DNA from: Pirellula sp.
Lineage (GTDB): Bacteria > Planctomycetota > Planctomycetia > Pirellulales > Pirellulaceae
Assembly (NCBI GenBank): GCA_021300015.1
Contig: JAJTFB010000005.1
Coordinates: forward strand, 1 to 64,000
DNA: 64,000 nucleotides
Reading direction: 5' to 3'
The translations under genes and the position numbers were made by a program. Below, piece after piece: positions 53,953 to 63,050 of the stretch. The notes under the pieces were generated by a model. That model ran no database searches. It was not told the DNA's origin and worked only from the letters and a program-made list of their open reading frames with translations. Position 1 is the first letter of the stretch, and each line of letters opens with the position of its first letter.

Positions 53953-56136
53953 TTAACGAGTTGCCGACAAGATATTTCCAAGTCCGCTATTGGCCGTGGC
54001 GGCCTTTGCCGGGCCTGCCTGCTCGAGCGCATTGATCACCTGCGACTCCGTCAAGAGATCCTCGAGGACGATCGGATTCTTGCCGTCCCCAGGCTTGTAA
54101 ATGGCAAGCACCGGAATGGCAACTTTGTTGAGCTCTCGAAGCTTGGCCATCAGTGCCGGTGGGTAACGCGTCAGATCGGCGATCATCGGCACGACATCAT
54201 GTTTCTTGACCACGTCCTGAACCTTGCGCGTGTTGATCGCTACCGCCAAATTCAGTTTGCAGTTCTGGCACCACTCGGCCGTAAAGTCGATCAACACCGG
54301 CTTGCCCTCGGCGACGGCCGACTGAAGCGCCTGCTCGCTAAAAGGGACCCACTCGAGTTCGTACTCGGAGGGTTTTAGGAAATAAAACGATCCGATGGTG
54401 CCTGCAAACGCGGCCATGGCTCCCAATCCCCAAGCGCGCAAACGTCGCGAACCGCTCTCCCAGACCGGCACTCGACCGATCCACCAGCAAGCAAACCAAA
54501 TGAAGATCAAGGCCGAGAGCATCGAGATTCGCTCCTTCTCAGGGAACCCCGATACAAACGCCACGACGCTCAGGAGCAACGGAAAGGCTAAAAACTCTTT
54601 GAACGTCTCCATCCATGGCCCAGGCTTAGGAATCCACTTCATCGATCCCGGAAAGATCGCGACCATCAAATAAGGAAACGCCATCCCGATACCTACCCCC
54701 AAGAAGATCAATAGGACCACCCAGGCCGGTTGGCTCAGTGAGACCGCAAGCGCACTTCCCAAGAACGGACCGCTGCAAGGGGTCGCAAGCAATGTCGTGA
54801 TCACCCCTTTGAAAAACGCTCCTAGATACCCTTTCTTGCTCGACAGCTCCGTGCTTTTTGCACCGCTTGCAAAGCCTGGGATCGGGAACTCCCAGACCCC
54901 TAGGAAGCTCAAGGCAAGAGTGAACATGAATCCAGTGAAAAGGACCTGGGTCGTCGTGTTCCCGAAAAGTGCTCCCCACTCCAAAGCCCGACCCGTCATC
55001 CAACGCAGCCCTAAACTCGTCGCGCCAAAGCCCAAAAGCACCGCGATCATCCCAAGCGAATAAGTCAGCGTCAGCATCGAGGCAGTCCGTCGCTCTCCAT
55101 GGGCTTCATTGACAAACCCCAGGATCTTCAAGCCGATGACGGGCAAGACGCAGGGCATGAAATTCAGAATGAATCCGCCGAGCATCGCCAAGAAAAACTT
55201 CGTGAAAACCTCCTTGGGCTCAAGCGTCAAGGCATACTTGTCCCCCTCGAACCAATTGGCCCGCTGAGGATGGTTCGCCGCCTCGTCATATTTGCTCGCC
55301 GCGATCCCAAGCGGTAGCTTATCCGATCCAGGTTTCGTCTTGGATACCTGATAGACACCCTTGAACTTCAACCCACGAGGCCGATCGCAGGCACCTTGGG
55401 TGCATGCCTGGTAGCCGACCAATCCTTCCAGCGGTGTTTCACCTTCGATGGCCGTCTCGGGGACCTCGATCGGCACGCGGATCGTGACCTTGCCTTCGTA
55501 GTAATCGACGACGCCTCCGACCCCCAAGTCCTTTCGGATCGATCGCTTGTCGACTTTGGGCTCATAAGCCTTCACGCCAAACTTTTGGGTCAGCACCAAA
55601 TGCGTTCGGTTCTCGAGGACCGGATCCTTCAAATCGAGCTTGTAGATGTGGAAATCCTTGTCGGGGGTCGCCTCGAGGATCAACTCGAGTTTGTCCCCCG
55701 GCTTGACCGTCGACTTCGAAAGATGGATCTTCCACTCGACCATGCTGTCAGGCTCGCGAAACTCTCCTATCGCCAGCGCTTCGTCTTTGGATTCGACCCA
55801 ACCAGAAAACTCCGCCGGGACCTTCTCGTCGCGAATCGGAATGCAGTTCTTTTCGCACACCTGACCTTCGATCGTCAGTTCGATCCGTCCGGGCTTGGTC
55901 TCCAGAGATTCGGTGAACTCGATCGGGGCCGACCAAGTCACGTTGTTGCTGAACTGTTCGACAGCCAATCCAGGCCATGATTCCGAGTTCTTGTCGACTT
56001 CCGGGGGGCGGTCCGGGACAAAAGGACCCGACAACTTGGCCTGCTTGCCCAAAAGCTTGATCACCGTCGGACTCGGCCCGCCGGGTGCCTGGGTTGTAGA
56101 GAAGATGTGGTACTTGCCAGAAAGCTTAGCCGTCAA
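53953..56136 (-). CDS. DsbD-like thiol:disulfide interchange protein, N-terminus truncated
   Basis: 727 codons from a TTG. The first 250 residues cover two immunoglobulin-like DsbD-alpha regions (VCEKNCIPIRDE and ACTQGACDRPRG each hold the usual cysteine pair). The CcdA/DsbD membrane core shows LNFMPCVLPVIGLKILGF and LATPCSGPFLGSAL with the paired cysteines, about eight helices. The C-terminal thioredoxin domain has DFTAEWCQNCKLN. The whole family plan is therefore present, but the TTG lies inside the first domain: codons upstream to 56239 (EFRWHYEFSATYQIDP...) continue that domain without any start codon and are ended by a TAA at 56242-56240. The signal peptide is missing. It would move electrons from cytoplasmic thioredoxin to the periplasm. 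Confidence 0.8.
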   Translation of the reverse strand: MTAKLSGKYHIFSTTQAPGGPSPTVIKLLGKQAKLSGPFVPDRPPEVDKNSESWPGLAVEQFSNNVTWSAPIEFTESLETKPGRIELTIEGQVCEKNCIPIRDEKVPAEFSGWVESKDEALAIGEFREPDSMVEWKIHLSKSTVKPGDKLELILEATPDKDFHIYKLDLKDPVLENRTHLVLTQKFGVKAYEPKVDKRSIRKDLGVGGVVDYYEGKVTIRVPIEVPETAIEGETPLEGLVGYQACTQGACDRPRGLKFKGVYQVSKTKPGSDKLPLGIAASKYDEAANHPQRANWFEGDKYALTLEPKEVFTKFFLAMLGGFILNFMPCVLPVIGLKILGFVNEAHGERRTASMLTLTYSLGMIAVLLGFGATSLGLRWMTGRALEWGALFGNTTTQVLFTGFMFTLALSFLGVWEFPIPGFASGAKSTELSSKKGYLGAFFKGVITTLLATPCSGPFLGSALAVSLSQPAWVVLLIFLGVGIGMAFPYLMVAIFPGSMKWIPKPGPWMETFKEFLAFPLLLSVVAFVSGFPEKERISMLSALIFIWFACWWIGRVPVWESGSRRLRAWGLGAMAAFAGTIGSFYFLKPSEYELEWVPFSEQALQSAVAEGKPVLIDFTAEWCQNCKLNLAVAINTRKVQDVVKKHDVVPMIADLTRYPPALMAKLRELNKVAIPVLAIYKPGDGKNPIVLEDLLTESQVINALEQAGPAKAATANSGLGNILSATR

Positions 56137-56448
56137 CGAGACCTTGCCCTTGCGCGTCTTTGGGTCGATCTGGTACGTGGCGGAAAACTCATAATGCCAC
56201 CGAAACTCCGGGTTAGTCGTTCGGGCGGGCTCAGCTCCCTGAAGAAACCTTGCTGAAGATTAAATATTCTACTTCGGTGCGTTTCGGTTTTGCTGTCAAA
56301 ACCGCCGATCAATAGCCGATAAGCATCCTTTGTTGGATAAAAAGACTTGTCTAGGCGATTTGGGGGAAGTGCGAATTCTGGAGTTGATTCCGAGCTTGGA
56401 AAAGCAGTATAGTCCGCGTCGCAAACAAGGTAGGAAGGAACCTCATCG

Positions 56449-57609
56449 ATGGATCATCGCGTCAAACGCAGCATTCGAGTCGCCGAACCGGTGCTCGATG
56501 GCAACGAAGCACTCTACGTCATGGACTGCATTCAGTCGACCTGGATCTCGTCCCGAGGGACCTACATCGACCGCTTTGAGCAACTGCTGGCCGAGTACTG
56601 CCAAGTCCCCTATGCCGTGGTGACCAACAACGGCACGACCTCGCTTCATTTGGCCTTGGCCGCCGCTGGCATCGGTCCCCAAGATGAAGTGATCATGCCG
56701 ACCCTCTCGTACATCGCTACGGCCAATGCTGCGACCTACTGCCAAGCCAAACCGGTCTTTGTCGATTGCGAAGAGGACTACCTTTCGATCGACCCCGAGC
56801 GGATCGAACAAGCCATCACACCTCGGACCAAAGCGATCTTGACCGTTCCGCTCTACGGGCATCCTGTCGATATGGATCCGATCGAACAGATCGCCCAACG
56901 TCATGGACTCCTGGTCATCGAAGACTCTGCCGAAGCTATCGGCGCGTTGTACAAAGGCCGACGCGTCGGATCGCTCGCCGACGCTTCCTCCTTTAGTTTC
57001 TTTGGCAACAAGACCATCACGACAGGCGAAGGAGGTGCGATCACCACTTCGAACAAAGAGCTCGCCGATAGGATGCGATTTCTACGCGGCCAAGCCGTCG
57101 ATCCGAACAAAAACTATTGGCACCCCGAGGTCGGCTTCAATTATCGAATGACCAACATCGCCGCTGCGATCGGGACCGCACAAGCCGAACGGCTCGATGT
57201 CCATGTGCAACGACGCCAGGAGGTCGCGCGCTGGTATTTCGAGGAAATGGCCGACTGCGAAGATATCTTCCAGCTCCCACGGTCCGCACCCTGGGCACAA
57301 CACTCCTACTGGATGTACACAGTCCTCATGCGACCCGACTCGGCCGTTGACCGAGACGAATGGATCGGGCGATTGGCCCAAGCAGGGATCGAAAGCCGCC
57401 CGGTTTTTTACCCCATCCACACCATGCCGATGTACCGCGAACGCCCAGGGAGCTACCCCGTCGCCGAACGCTGCTCGCGTCTGGGGATCAACCTCCCGAC
57501 CCACGGTAAACTGACGCGTGAGGACGTCCGCTACGTCTGTCACCACGCGATGGCTACTTGGAAATCGCTCTATCGAAGCCCCAAGCAGACCGTTCGCCGA
57601 GCTGCCTAA
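56449..57609 (+). CDS. DegT/DnrJ/EryC1/StrS-family sugar aminotransferase
   Basis: 386 residues, with a good GGAAGGA site. NGTTSLHLALAAAGIGPQDEVIMPTLSYIATANAATY is the family opening, VIEDSAEAIGALYKGRRVG has the Asp for the PLP nitrogen, and SFFGNKTITTGEGGAI the Schiff-base lysine (near 187). FNYRMTNIAAAIGTAQ is the usual late block. Such enzymes add an amino group to nucleotide-activated keto sugars, for example in perosamine-type O-antigen synthesis. It stands alone, so the sugar is not identifiable. Confidence 0.93.
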   Translation: MDHRVKRSIRVAEPVLDGNEALYVMDCIQSTWISSRGTYIDRFEQLLAEYCQVPYAVVTNNGTTSLHLALAAAGIGPQDEVIMPTLSYIATANAATYCQAKPVFVDCEEDYLSIDPERIEQAITPRTKAILTVPLYGHPVDMDPIEQIAQRHGLLVIEDSAEAIGALYKGRRVGSLADASSFSFFGNKTITTGEGGAITTSNKELADRMRFLRGQAVDPNKNYWHPEVGFNYRMTNIAAAIGTAQAERLDVHVQRRQEVARWYFEEMADCEDIFQLPRSAPWAQHSYWMYTVLMRPDSAVDRDEWIGRLAQAGIESRPVFYPIHTMPMYRERPGSYPVAERCSRLGINLPTHGKLTREDVRYVCHHAMATWKSLYRSPKQTVRRAA

Positions 57610-57705
57610 TTCGATCCAAGACGGTACCGAGTTCAGGCCCAAAGCCCCTTACTGTCGACTTGTTAATGCGGGTTTTTGCCCCTCTATGAGTAAGTTGTGA
57701 AAAAG

Positions 57706-57734
57706 TTGACCCCGCTAGCGCATTGAGCTATACT
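57706..57734 (+). promoter_or_regulatory. Strong sigma-70-like promoter for the cytochrome/DUF1549 gene
   Basis: TTGACC (57706-57711), exactly 17 nt, then TATACT (57729-57734). Five of six bases match the consensus in the first box and five of six in the second. The start codon of the 1711-residue gene is 120 bp downstream, leaving a leader of about 115 nt. Confidence 0.6.
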
Positions 57735-57854
57735 CATCTCAAACGTCGAGCCCCGTTTTTCCAAGCGATTTGCGGGCTTGAACCAACCCGCCTTTGAGCC
57801 CCTGCTTGCTCAAGACAATTTTCTTACACCCATCTAGGTCCACTGGATCTTTAT

Positions 57855-60800
57855 ATGCGCATTTCAAAACACCTGTTCCTGGCCCTCTGGGCAGTTGTAG
57901 GTCACTCAAGCTTTTTGGCACTTAAGACCCAAGCTGCCGACCCGGTCTCGGTCTCTTGGTCCAAAGATGTCCTGCCGATTCTCCGCGCCAATTGCTATGC
58001 ATGCCATCAAACCTCGAAAACCCAAGGTGGTTTTCGAATGACCGATTTCGAAGGCTTGCTCAAAGGTGGTGAGTCGGGCGATGCGGCCATCGTTGCGGGA
58101 AATCCCGAAGCGAGCAACCTGCTGCGCGAAATCACTCCGGTCGATGGCAAGGCCGAGATGCCGAAGAATCTCGCACCCTTGAAACCCACCGAAATCGAGA
58201 TCATCCGAAAATGGATCGCCCAGGGAGCTGTCCAAGACGTCGTCGACACAGGCCCACGCTTCACCAACGAAAAGCCGCCGGTCTACTCCCGTCCCCCCGC
58301 GATCGTCAGCTTGGACTTCTCCCCCGATGGCTCGCAACTTGCCCTCAACGGGTTCCACGAAGTCCTCGTGCTCTCGACCCAAGACTGGCAACTGAAAAAT
58401 CGATTGATCGGAATGAGTCCACGCATCGAATCGGTTCGGTTCTCACCTGACAATCAATGGATCGCTGTGGCCGCCGGAGAGCCAGGCGTCTTGGGCGAAC
58501 TGCAACTCTGGAACAACGCGAACAAGCAACTGCACCGAAGCACCTTGCTCGGTGGCGATACCCTGTTCGGTCTATCCTGGACCCACGATTCGTCCATGCT
58601 CGCCCTCGGGATGGCCGACAATTCGATCCGTGCCCTGGACCTCGAAGGGAACCAAAAACTCTACCAACGGACCCACGATGATTGGCCACGCTCGACGGTC
58701 TTTACCGTCGATGGCAAACACTTGCTCTCGGGGGCCCGCGACATGACGGTCAAACTGACCGATGTCGAAACCGAACGGTTCATCGACAACGTCACATCGA
58801 TCACCCCAGGTGCCCTCCGCGGCGGGGTCCAAGCCCTAGCTAGGCATCCGGAACGCGATGAGATCCTCGTCGGTGGCTCCGACGGAACTCCGAGAATCTA
58901 TCGCGTCTTCCGGCAGACGGCTCGCGTCATCGGCGATGATGCCAACCTGATCCGTCAACTCGACCCCATGCCAGGCCGTATCTTCTCGGTGGCCATCAGC
59001 CCCGATGGCAAATACCTTGCAGCGGCCTCGACCATCGATAACCAAAGCGTCGTGAAAGTCTGGTCCTACGATGTCGATGGCAAATTGCCTCCCGAAATCA
59101 AAGCGATCCAAGCCAAACGGGCTCCCCAACGCAAACCTGACGAGCGCAAGAAACTCGAAGAATACATCACCGAACAACCCCAGGTCCTCGGAACGTTCCA
59201 AGTTCCCAACGCAGCCGTCTATGCCCTGGCTATCGACGCCCAAGGTCGCCTTGCAAGCGGCGGTTCTGACGGCCGCGTTCGCATCTGGAACATCGCCGAT
59301 TCCCAACTCATCGCCGATCTCGATGCGACCCCTGCAGGATCCCTCAATGCGGCCCAAGACAGCTCGCTTGCAACCCTCCGCATCGATCGACTCAAGGCCA
59401 TCGGCGATGCCCATCTAGCCGAACGGACCACCGAAGCTCCCAAGGCCCAAGGGGAACTGGCTCACCCGCCGGTCCGAGTCGACCAAATCGCCTCGATCCA
59501 AGTCCAACCCTCACAAATCGAATTCGGAGCTTGGAACGACTCGGCACAGATTGTCGTCATGGCCCAACTCCAGAGCGGCGAAACGGTCGATGTGACCAGC
59601 CAAGCGACCTTCGCCGCCGAAAACGATTCGGTATGGCTATCGCAACGCGGCTGGGTCCAACCGATCCATGCCGGGGATGCCAAAATCAACGTAACGCTCG
59701 GCAACCACCAACAAACCATCGGCGTCCATTCGACCATCCCCACCGACTTCGAGGTCGATTTCATCCGCGATGTCAATCCAGCCCTGTCCCGCTTGGGTTG
59801 CAACTCTGGGACCTGCCACGGCGCACAAGCCGGAAAGAACGGCTTTAAGCTCTCCCTGCGAGGATACGATCCGAACTACGATGTCCGCAGCTTGAGCGAT
59901 GACCTCGCCGGCAGACGTATCCATCCGGCCTCGCCGATCGATTCGCTGATGCTGACCAAACCCCTTGGTGTGGTCCCACACGTCGGCGGAAAAATCATCG
60001 AGCCAGGCGACAACCATGCCTTGGTCCTACGTCAATGGATCGCAGGGGGGGCGACATTGAACATGGGGACTCCGAGAGTGACCTCCATCGAAGTCACCCC
60101 GAACAATCCGGTCATCCCCATGCCTGGAGGGATCCAGCAACTCCGCGTCGTGGCGACGTATGCCGATGGCAAGTCGCGCGATGTGACCCGCGAGGCCTTC
60201 CTCGAATCGGGGAACGCAGAAGTCGGCGCGGTGCTCGAAGGTGCCCGCGTCCAAGCCCTCCGACGAGGAGAAGTCCCCGTCCTGGCCCGTTTCGAAGGCG
60301 CGTATGCAGCCACCACGCTTACGGTCATGGGCGACCGCGAAGGCTACCAACAATCGCAAATCGCTTCGCAAAACATCATCGATCGACTCGTGGCTTCCAA
60401 ATGGGATCGACTCAAGATCCAACCCTCGGGTCTGTGCAACGATGCGGACTTCCTAAGGCGAGTGACCCTGGACCTTACGGGCGTTCCACCGACCCCCGAA
60501 GCGGTCCGAGCGTTTTTGGCCGATACGACCGAAAGTCGAGTCAAACGCGATCGGATCGTCGATGAGCTCGTCGCCAGCGATGGGTTCGTCGATCACTGGA
60601 CGAACAAATGGTCCGACTTGCTCCAGGTCAACTCGAAGTTCCTGGGCAAAGAAGGTGCATCCAAATTCAAAGATTGGATCCGCAACAGCTTTGCGACCAA
60701 CAAACCCTACAACCAATTCGCTTACGAGATCCTCACTGCCTCGGGCTCCAATCGCGAAAACCCCGCCGCATCCTATTACAAGATCCTGCGCACGCCCGAA

Positions 60801-62990
60801 GAAGCCGTCGAGAACTCCACCCATTTATTCTTAGCCGTTCGCTTCAACTGCAACAAATGCCACGACCACCCCTTCGAACGTTGGACCCAAGACCAATACT
60901 ACGAAACGGCAGCCTACTTTGCCCAAGTCGGCTTGAAGAAAGACGAAGCGTCCGGAAACAACACCATCGGTGGTACGGCCGTCGAAGGCGCAAAACCCCT
61001 TTGGGAAGAAGTCTTCGATAAAAAAGACGGCGAAGTCAAACACCAAAAGACGCAACAACCCATTACACCGAAGTTCCCGTTTGTGGCCAACAACGCACCA
61101 GGCGAAAACCCCTCGCGACGCACCCAGTTTGCCGCCTGGGTAACCAGCAAAGAAAACCCTTATTTCGCTAAGAGTTTCGTCAACCGCATGTGGGGCTATA
61201 TGCTCGGCAAAGGACTCATCGAACCCATCGATGACATCCGCGCCGGGAACCCTCCTAGTATCCCTGAGCTCCTTGCACACCTCGAGAAGGATTTCATCGA
61301 ACACAACTTCGATATCCGGCATATCGTCCGATCGATCTGCAAATCCGATGTCTACCAACTCTCGATCGAGACCAACAAGTACAACGCGGATGACGATCGG
61401 AACTACTCCCACGCCCTGCCCCGACGATTGCCCGCCGAAGTCCTCTTCGATGCGATCTACCAAGTCACCGGCGCGGTCTCGAAGATCCCCGGTCTGCCCC
61501 CTGGAACCCGCGCAGCGGCTTTGGCCGATGCCGATGCGGGTCTCCCCGACGGGTTCCTCAATAACCTCGGTCGACCACCGCGAGAGAGCGCCTGCGAATG
61601 CGAACGCTCCAACGAATTGAGACTCGGATCGGTCATGGCGCTCGTCAGCGGTCCGACCCTCGGTGGTGCCATCGCAGACCCAGAAAACGCCATCCGAAAA
61701 CTCGTCGAATCGATCCCCGATGATGCGGCCCTGATCGACGAAGTCTTTGTGAGGGTTCTGAACCGACACGCCACGGCCGAAGAGATCCAAGCCGCCCTGT
61801 CGACCATCACACTGATCCAAAAAGACCATGAACGCATCGTCGCCCAATTGGCCGAACGCGAAGCTTGGTGGATCGATGAGAAACCCAAACGCCAAGCAGC
61901 CCTCGATGCCGAACGCGAATCGACCAAAATGGCGCTCGAGGCTCGCAAGGAACAGATCCGACCCGAACGCCAAGCCGCCGACAACGCGCGTTTGGAAAGA
62001 CTCGCAGCAGCCCAAGCGACCGTCCAAGGCTACGAAGCGATGCTCGATACCAAACTCCAAGAGTTCATCGACGCTCGACGCAACGGTGCTGTCTGGGAAA
62101 CCCTCGCGGCGACCAAAGCCGAGGCGACCACCGGCGCGAGCCTCGCACCCCAAGCCGATCGCTCCATCCGAGCCTCCGGTGGGGCCAACAAGGGTCTCTA
62201 CACCATCGATACCGTTGTGAATCAAGGTGCCATTACCGCAGTACGTCTCGAAGCCCTTACGGCCCCCGACCTGCCAGCCCAAGGTCCTGGATTACCGCAA
62301 AATGGGAACTTCGTCGTCACGGAAATCGAACTCTTCGCTGGGGCTGCGGATAAACCCGCTGAAATGCGAAAAATCAAGCTGGTCAAAGGACTCACCGACT
62401 TCGATCAGCCTTCGTTCTCGGCCGCAGCGGCCATCGACGGAAAGAACAACGACCAAGGAGGCTGGGCGATCGCCACGGCTACCGGCGTCGAACACTGGGC
62501 CGTCTTTGCTCTCGAGGCCCCGCTGACGCTCCAAAAAGGGGAGGTTCTCCAATGGCGGATCTACCAAAACCACGACGCGCCCGAACACCGCTTGGGACGG
62601 TTCCGACTCAGCGCCGGACAGCACGAAGGGGAACTTGCTCTGGGCCTGCCCGAATCGTTCCGTGCCCTGAGTGCGATCCCCAAGGCGGCCTGGACCCCTG
62701 AGCTGACCAAGGAGGGAATGAATTACCTCAAACTCTCGTCTGCGGAACTCAAAGGCCTGCAAGCCAACGTCCAAAAAGAAAGCCAACCGCTTCCCGAGGA
62801 CGAACCCTCGGTGGTCCTAGCCAAACGGATCGAACGCTTGGGAACTCCTTTGCCCGAAGATTCCAGATTGATCCGGCTGCGAGCCGACGTCAAAGAGAGC
62901 GAAGGGCAATTGGGCAACGCCCGATTGACTTCGGCTCAAGACCTTGTTTGGGCTCTGATCAACAGCCCAGCGTTCCTGTTCAACCACTGA
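57855..62990 (+). CDS. Giant exported cytochrome/WD40/DUF1549/DUF1553 (PSD1-type) protein
   Basis: 1711 residues. Signal peptide to about residue 28 (TQAADP). Planctomycete cytochrome C domain with ANCYACHQTS (haem-type CxxCH) at about 47-55, then WD40-like repeats over about 140-480 (SLDFSPDGSQLALNGFHEVLVL, VRFSPDNQWIAVAAGE, VFTVDGKHLLSGARDMTVKLTD, VAISPDGKYLAAAS, LAIDAQGRLASGGSDGRVRIWN). A Big2-like beta domain holds VDVTSQATFAAEN; GCNSGTCHGAQAG is a second cysteine-histidine site; DUF1549 begins IIDRLVASKWDRLKIQPS; FNCNKCHDHPFERWTQ is a third CxxCH; DUF1553 is ENPSRRTQFAAWVTSKENPYF onward. A charged coiled-coil stretch lies at about 1320-1400. Its partner DUF1501 gene follows by 60 bp. Confidence 0.92.
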   Translation: MRISKHLFLALWAVVGHSSFLALKTQAADPVSVSWSKDVLPILRANCYACHQTSKTQGGFRMTDFEGLLKGGESGDAAIVAGNPEASNLLREITPVDGKAEMPKNLAPLKPTEIEIIRKWIAQGAVQDVVDTGPRFTNEKPPVYSRPPAIVSLDFSPDGSQLALNGFHEVLVLSTQDWQLKNRLIGMSPRIESVRFSPDNQWIAVAAGEPGVLGELQLWNNANKQLHRSTLLGGDTLFGLSWTHDSSMLALGMADNSIRALDLEGNQKLYQRTHDDWPRSTVFTVDGKHLLSGARDMTVKLTDVETERFIDNVTSITPGALRGGVQALARHPERDEILVGGSDGTPRIYRVFRQTARVIGDDANLIRQLDPMPGRIFSVAISPDGKYLAAASTIDNQSVVKVWSYDVDGKLPPEIKAIQAKRAPQRKPDERKKLEEYITEQPQVLGTFQVPNAAVYALAIDAQGRLASGGSDGRVRIWNIADSQLIADLDATPAGSLNAAQDSSLATLRIDRLKAIGDAHLAERTTEAPKAQGELAHPPVRVDQIASIQVQPSQIEFGAWNDSAQIVVMAQLQSGETVDVTSQATFAAENDSVWLSQRGWVQPIHAGDAKINVTLGNHQQTIGVHSTIPTDFEVDFIRDVNPALSRLGCNSGTCHGAQAGKNGFKLSLRGYDPNYDVRSLSDDLAGRRIHPASPIDSLMLTKPLGVVPHVGGKIIEPGDNHALVLRQWIAGGATLNMGTPRVTSIEVTPNNPVIPMPGGIQQLRVVATYADGKSRDVTREAFLESGNAEVGAVLEGARVQALRRGEVPVLARFEGAYAATTLTVMGDREGYQQSQIASQNIIDRLVASKWDRLKIQPSGLCNDADFLRRVTLDLTGVPPTPEAVRAFLADTTESRVKRDRIVDELVASDGFVDHWTNKWSDLLQVNSKFLGKEGASKFKDWIRNSFATNKPYNQFAYEILTASGSNRENPAASYYKILRTPEEAVENSTHLFLAVRFNCNKCHDHPFERWTQDQYYETAAYFAQVGLKKDEASGNNTIGGTAVEGAKPLWEEVFDKKDGEVKHQKTQQPITPKFPFVANNAPGENPSRRTQFAAWVTSKENPYFAKSFVNRMWGYMLGKGLIEPIDDIRAGNPPSIPELLAHLEKDFIEHNFDIRHIVRSICKSDVYQLSIETNKYNADDDRNYSHALPRRLPAEVLFDAIYQVTGAVSKIPGLPPGTRAAALADADAGLPDGFLNNLGRPPRESACECERSNELRLGSVMALVSGPTLGGAIADPENAIRKLVESIPDDAALIDEVFVRVLNRHATAEEIQAALSTITLIQKDHERIVAQLAEREAWWIDEKPKRQAALDAERESTKMALEARKEQIRPERQAADNARLERLAAAQATVQGYEAMLDTKLQEFIDARRNGAVWETLAATKAEATTGASLAPQADRSIRASGGANKGLYTIDTVVNQGAITAVRLEALTAPDLPAQGPGLPQNGNFVVTEIELFAGAADKPAEMRKIKLVKGLTDFDQPSFSAAAAIDGKNNDQGGWAIATATGVEHWAVFALEAPLTLQKGEVLQWRIYQNHDAPEHRLGRFRLSAGQHEGELALGLPESFRALSAIPKAAWTPELTKEGMNYLKLSSAELKGLQANVQKESQPLPEDEPSVVLAKRIERLGTPLPEDSRLIRLRADVKESEGQLGNARLTSAQDLVWALINSPAFLFNH

Positions 62991-63050
62991 AATATTCCAC
63001 CAATTCATCCCGCATAAATTTCTTGGACACTATTCCATAAGGCACTGATT

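Noticed and set aside
60831-62282. 483-codon minus-strand open frame opposite the giant cytochrome gene
   Set aside because: Antisense to a well-supported coding frame and without recognisable domains.
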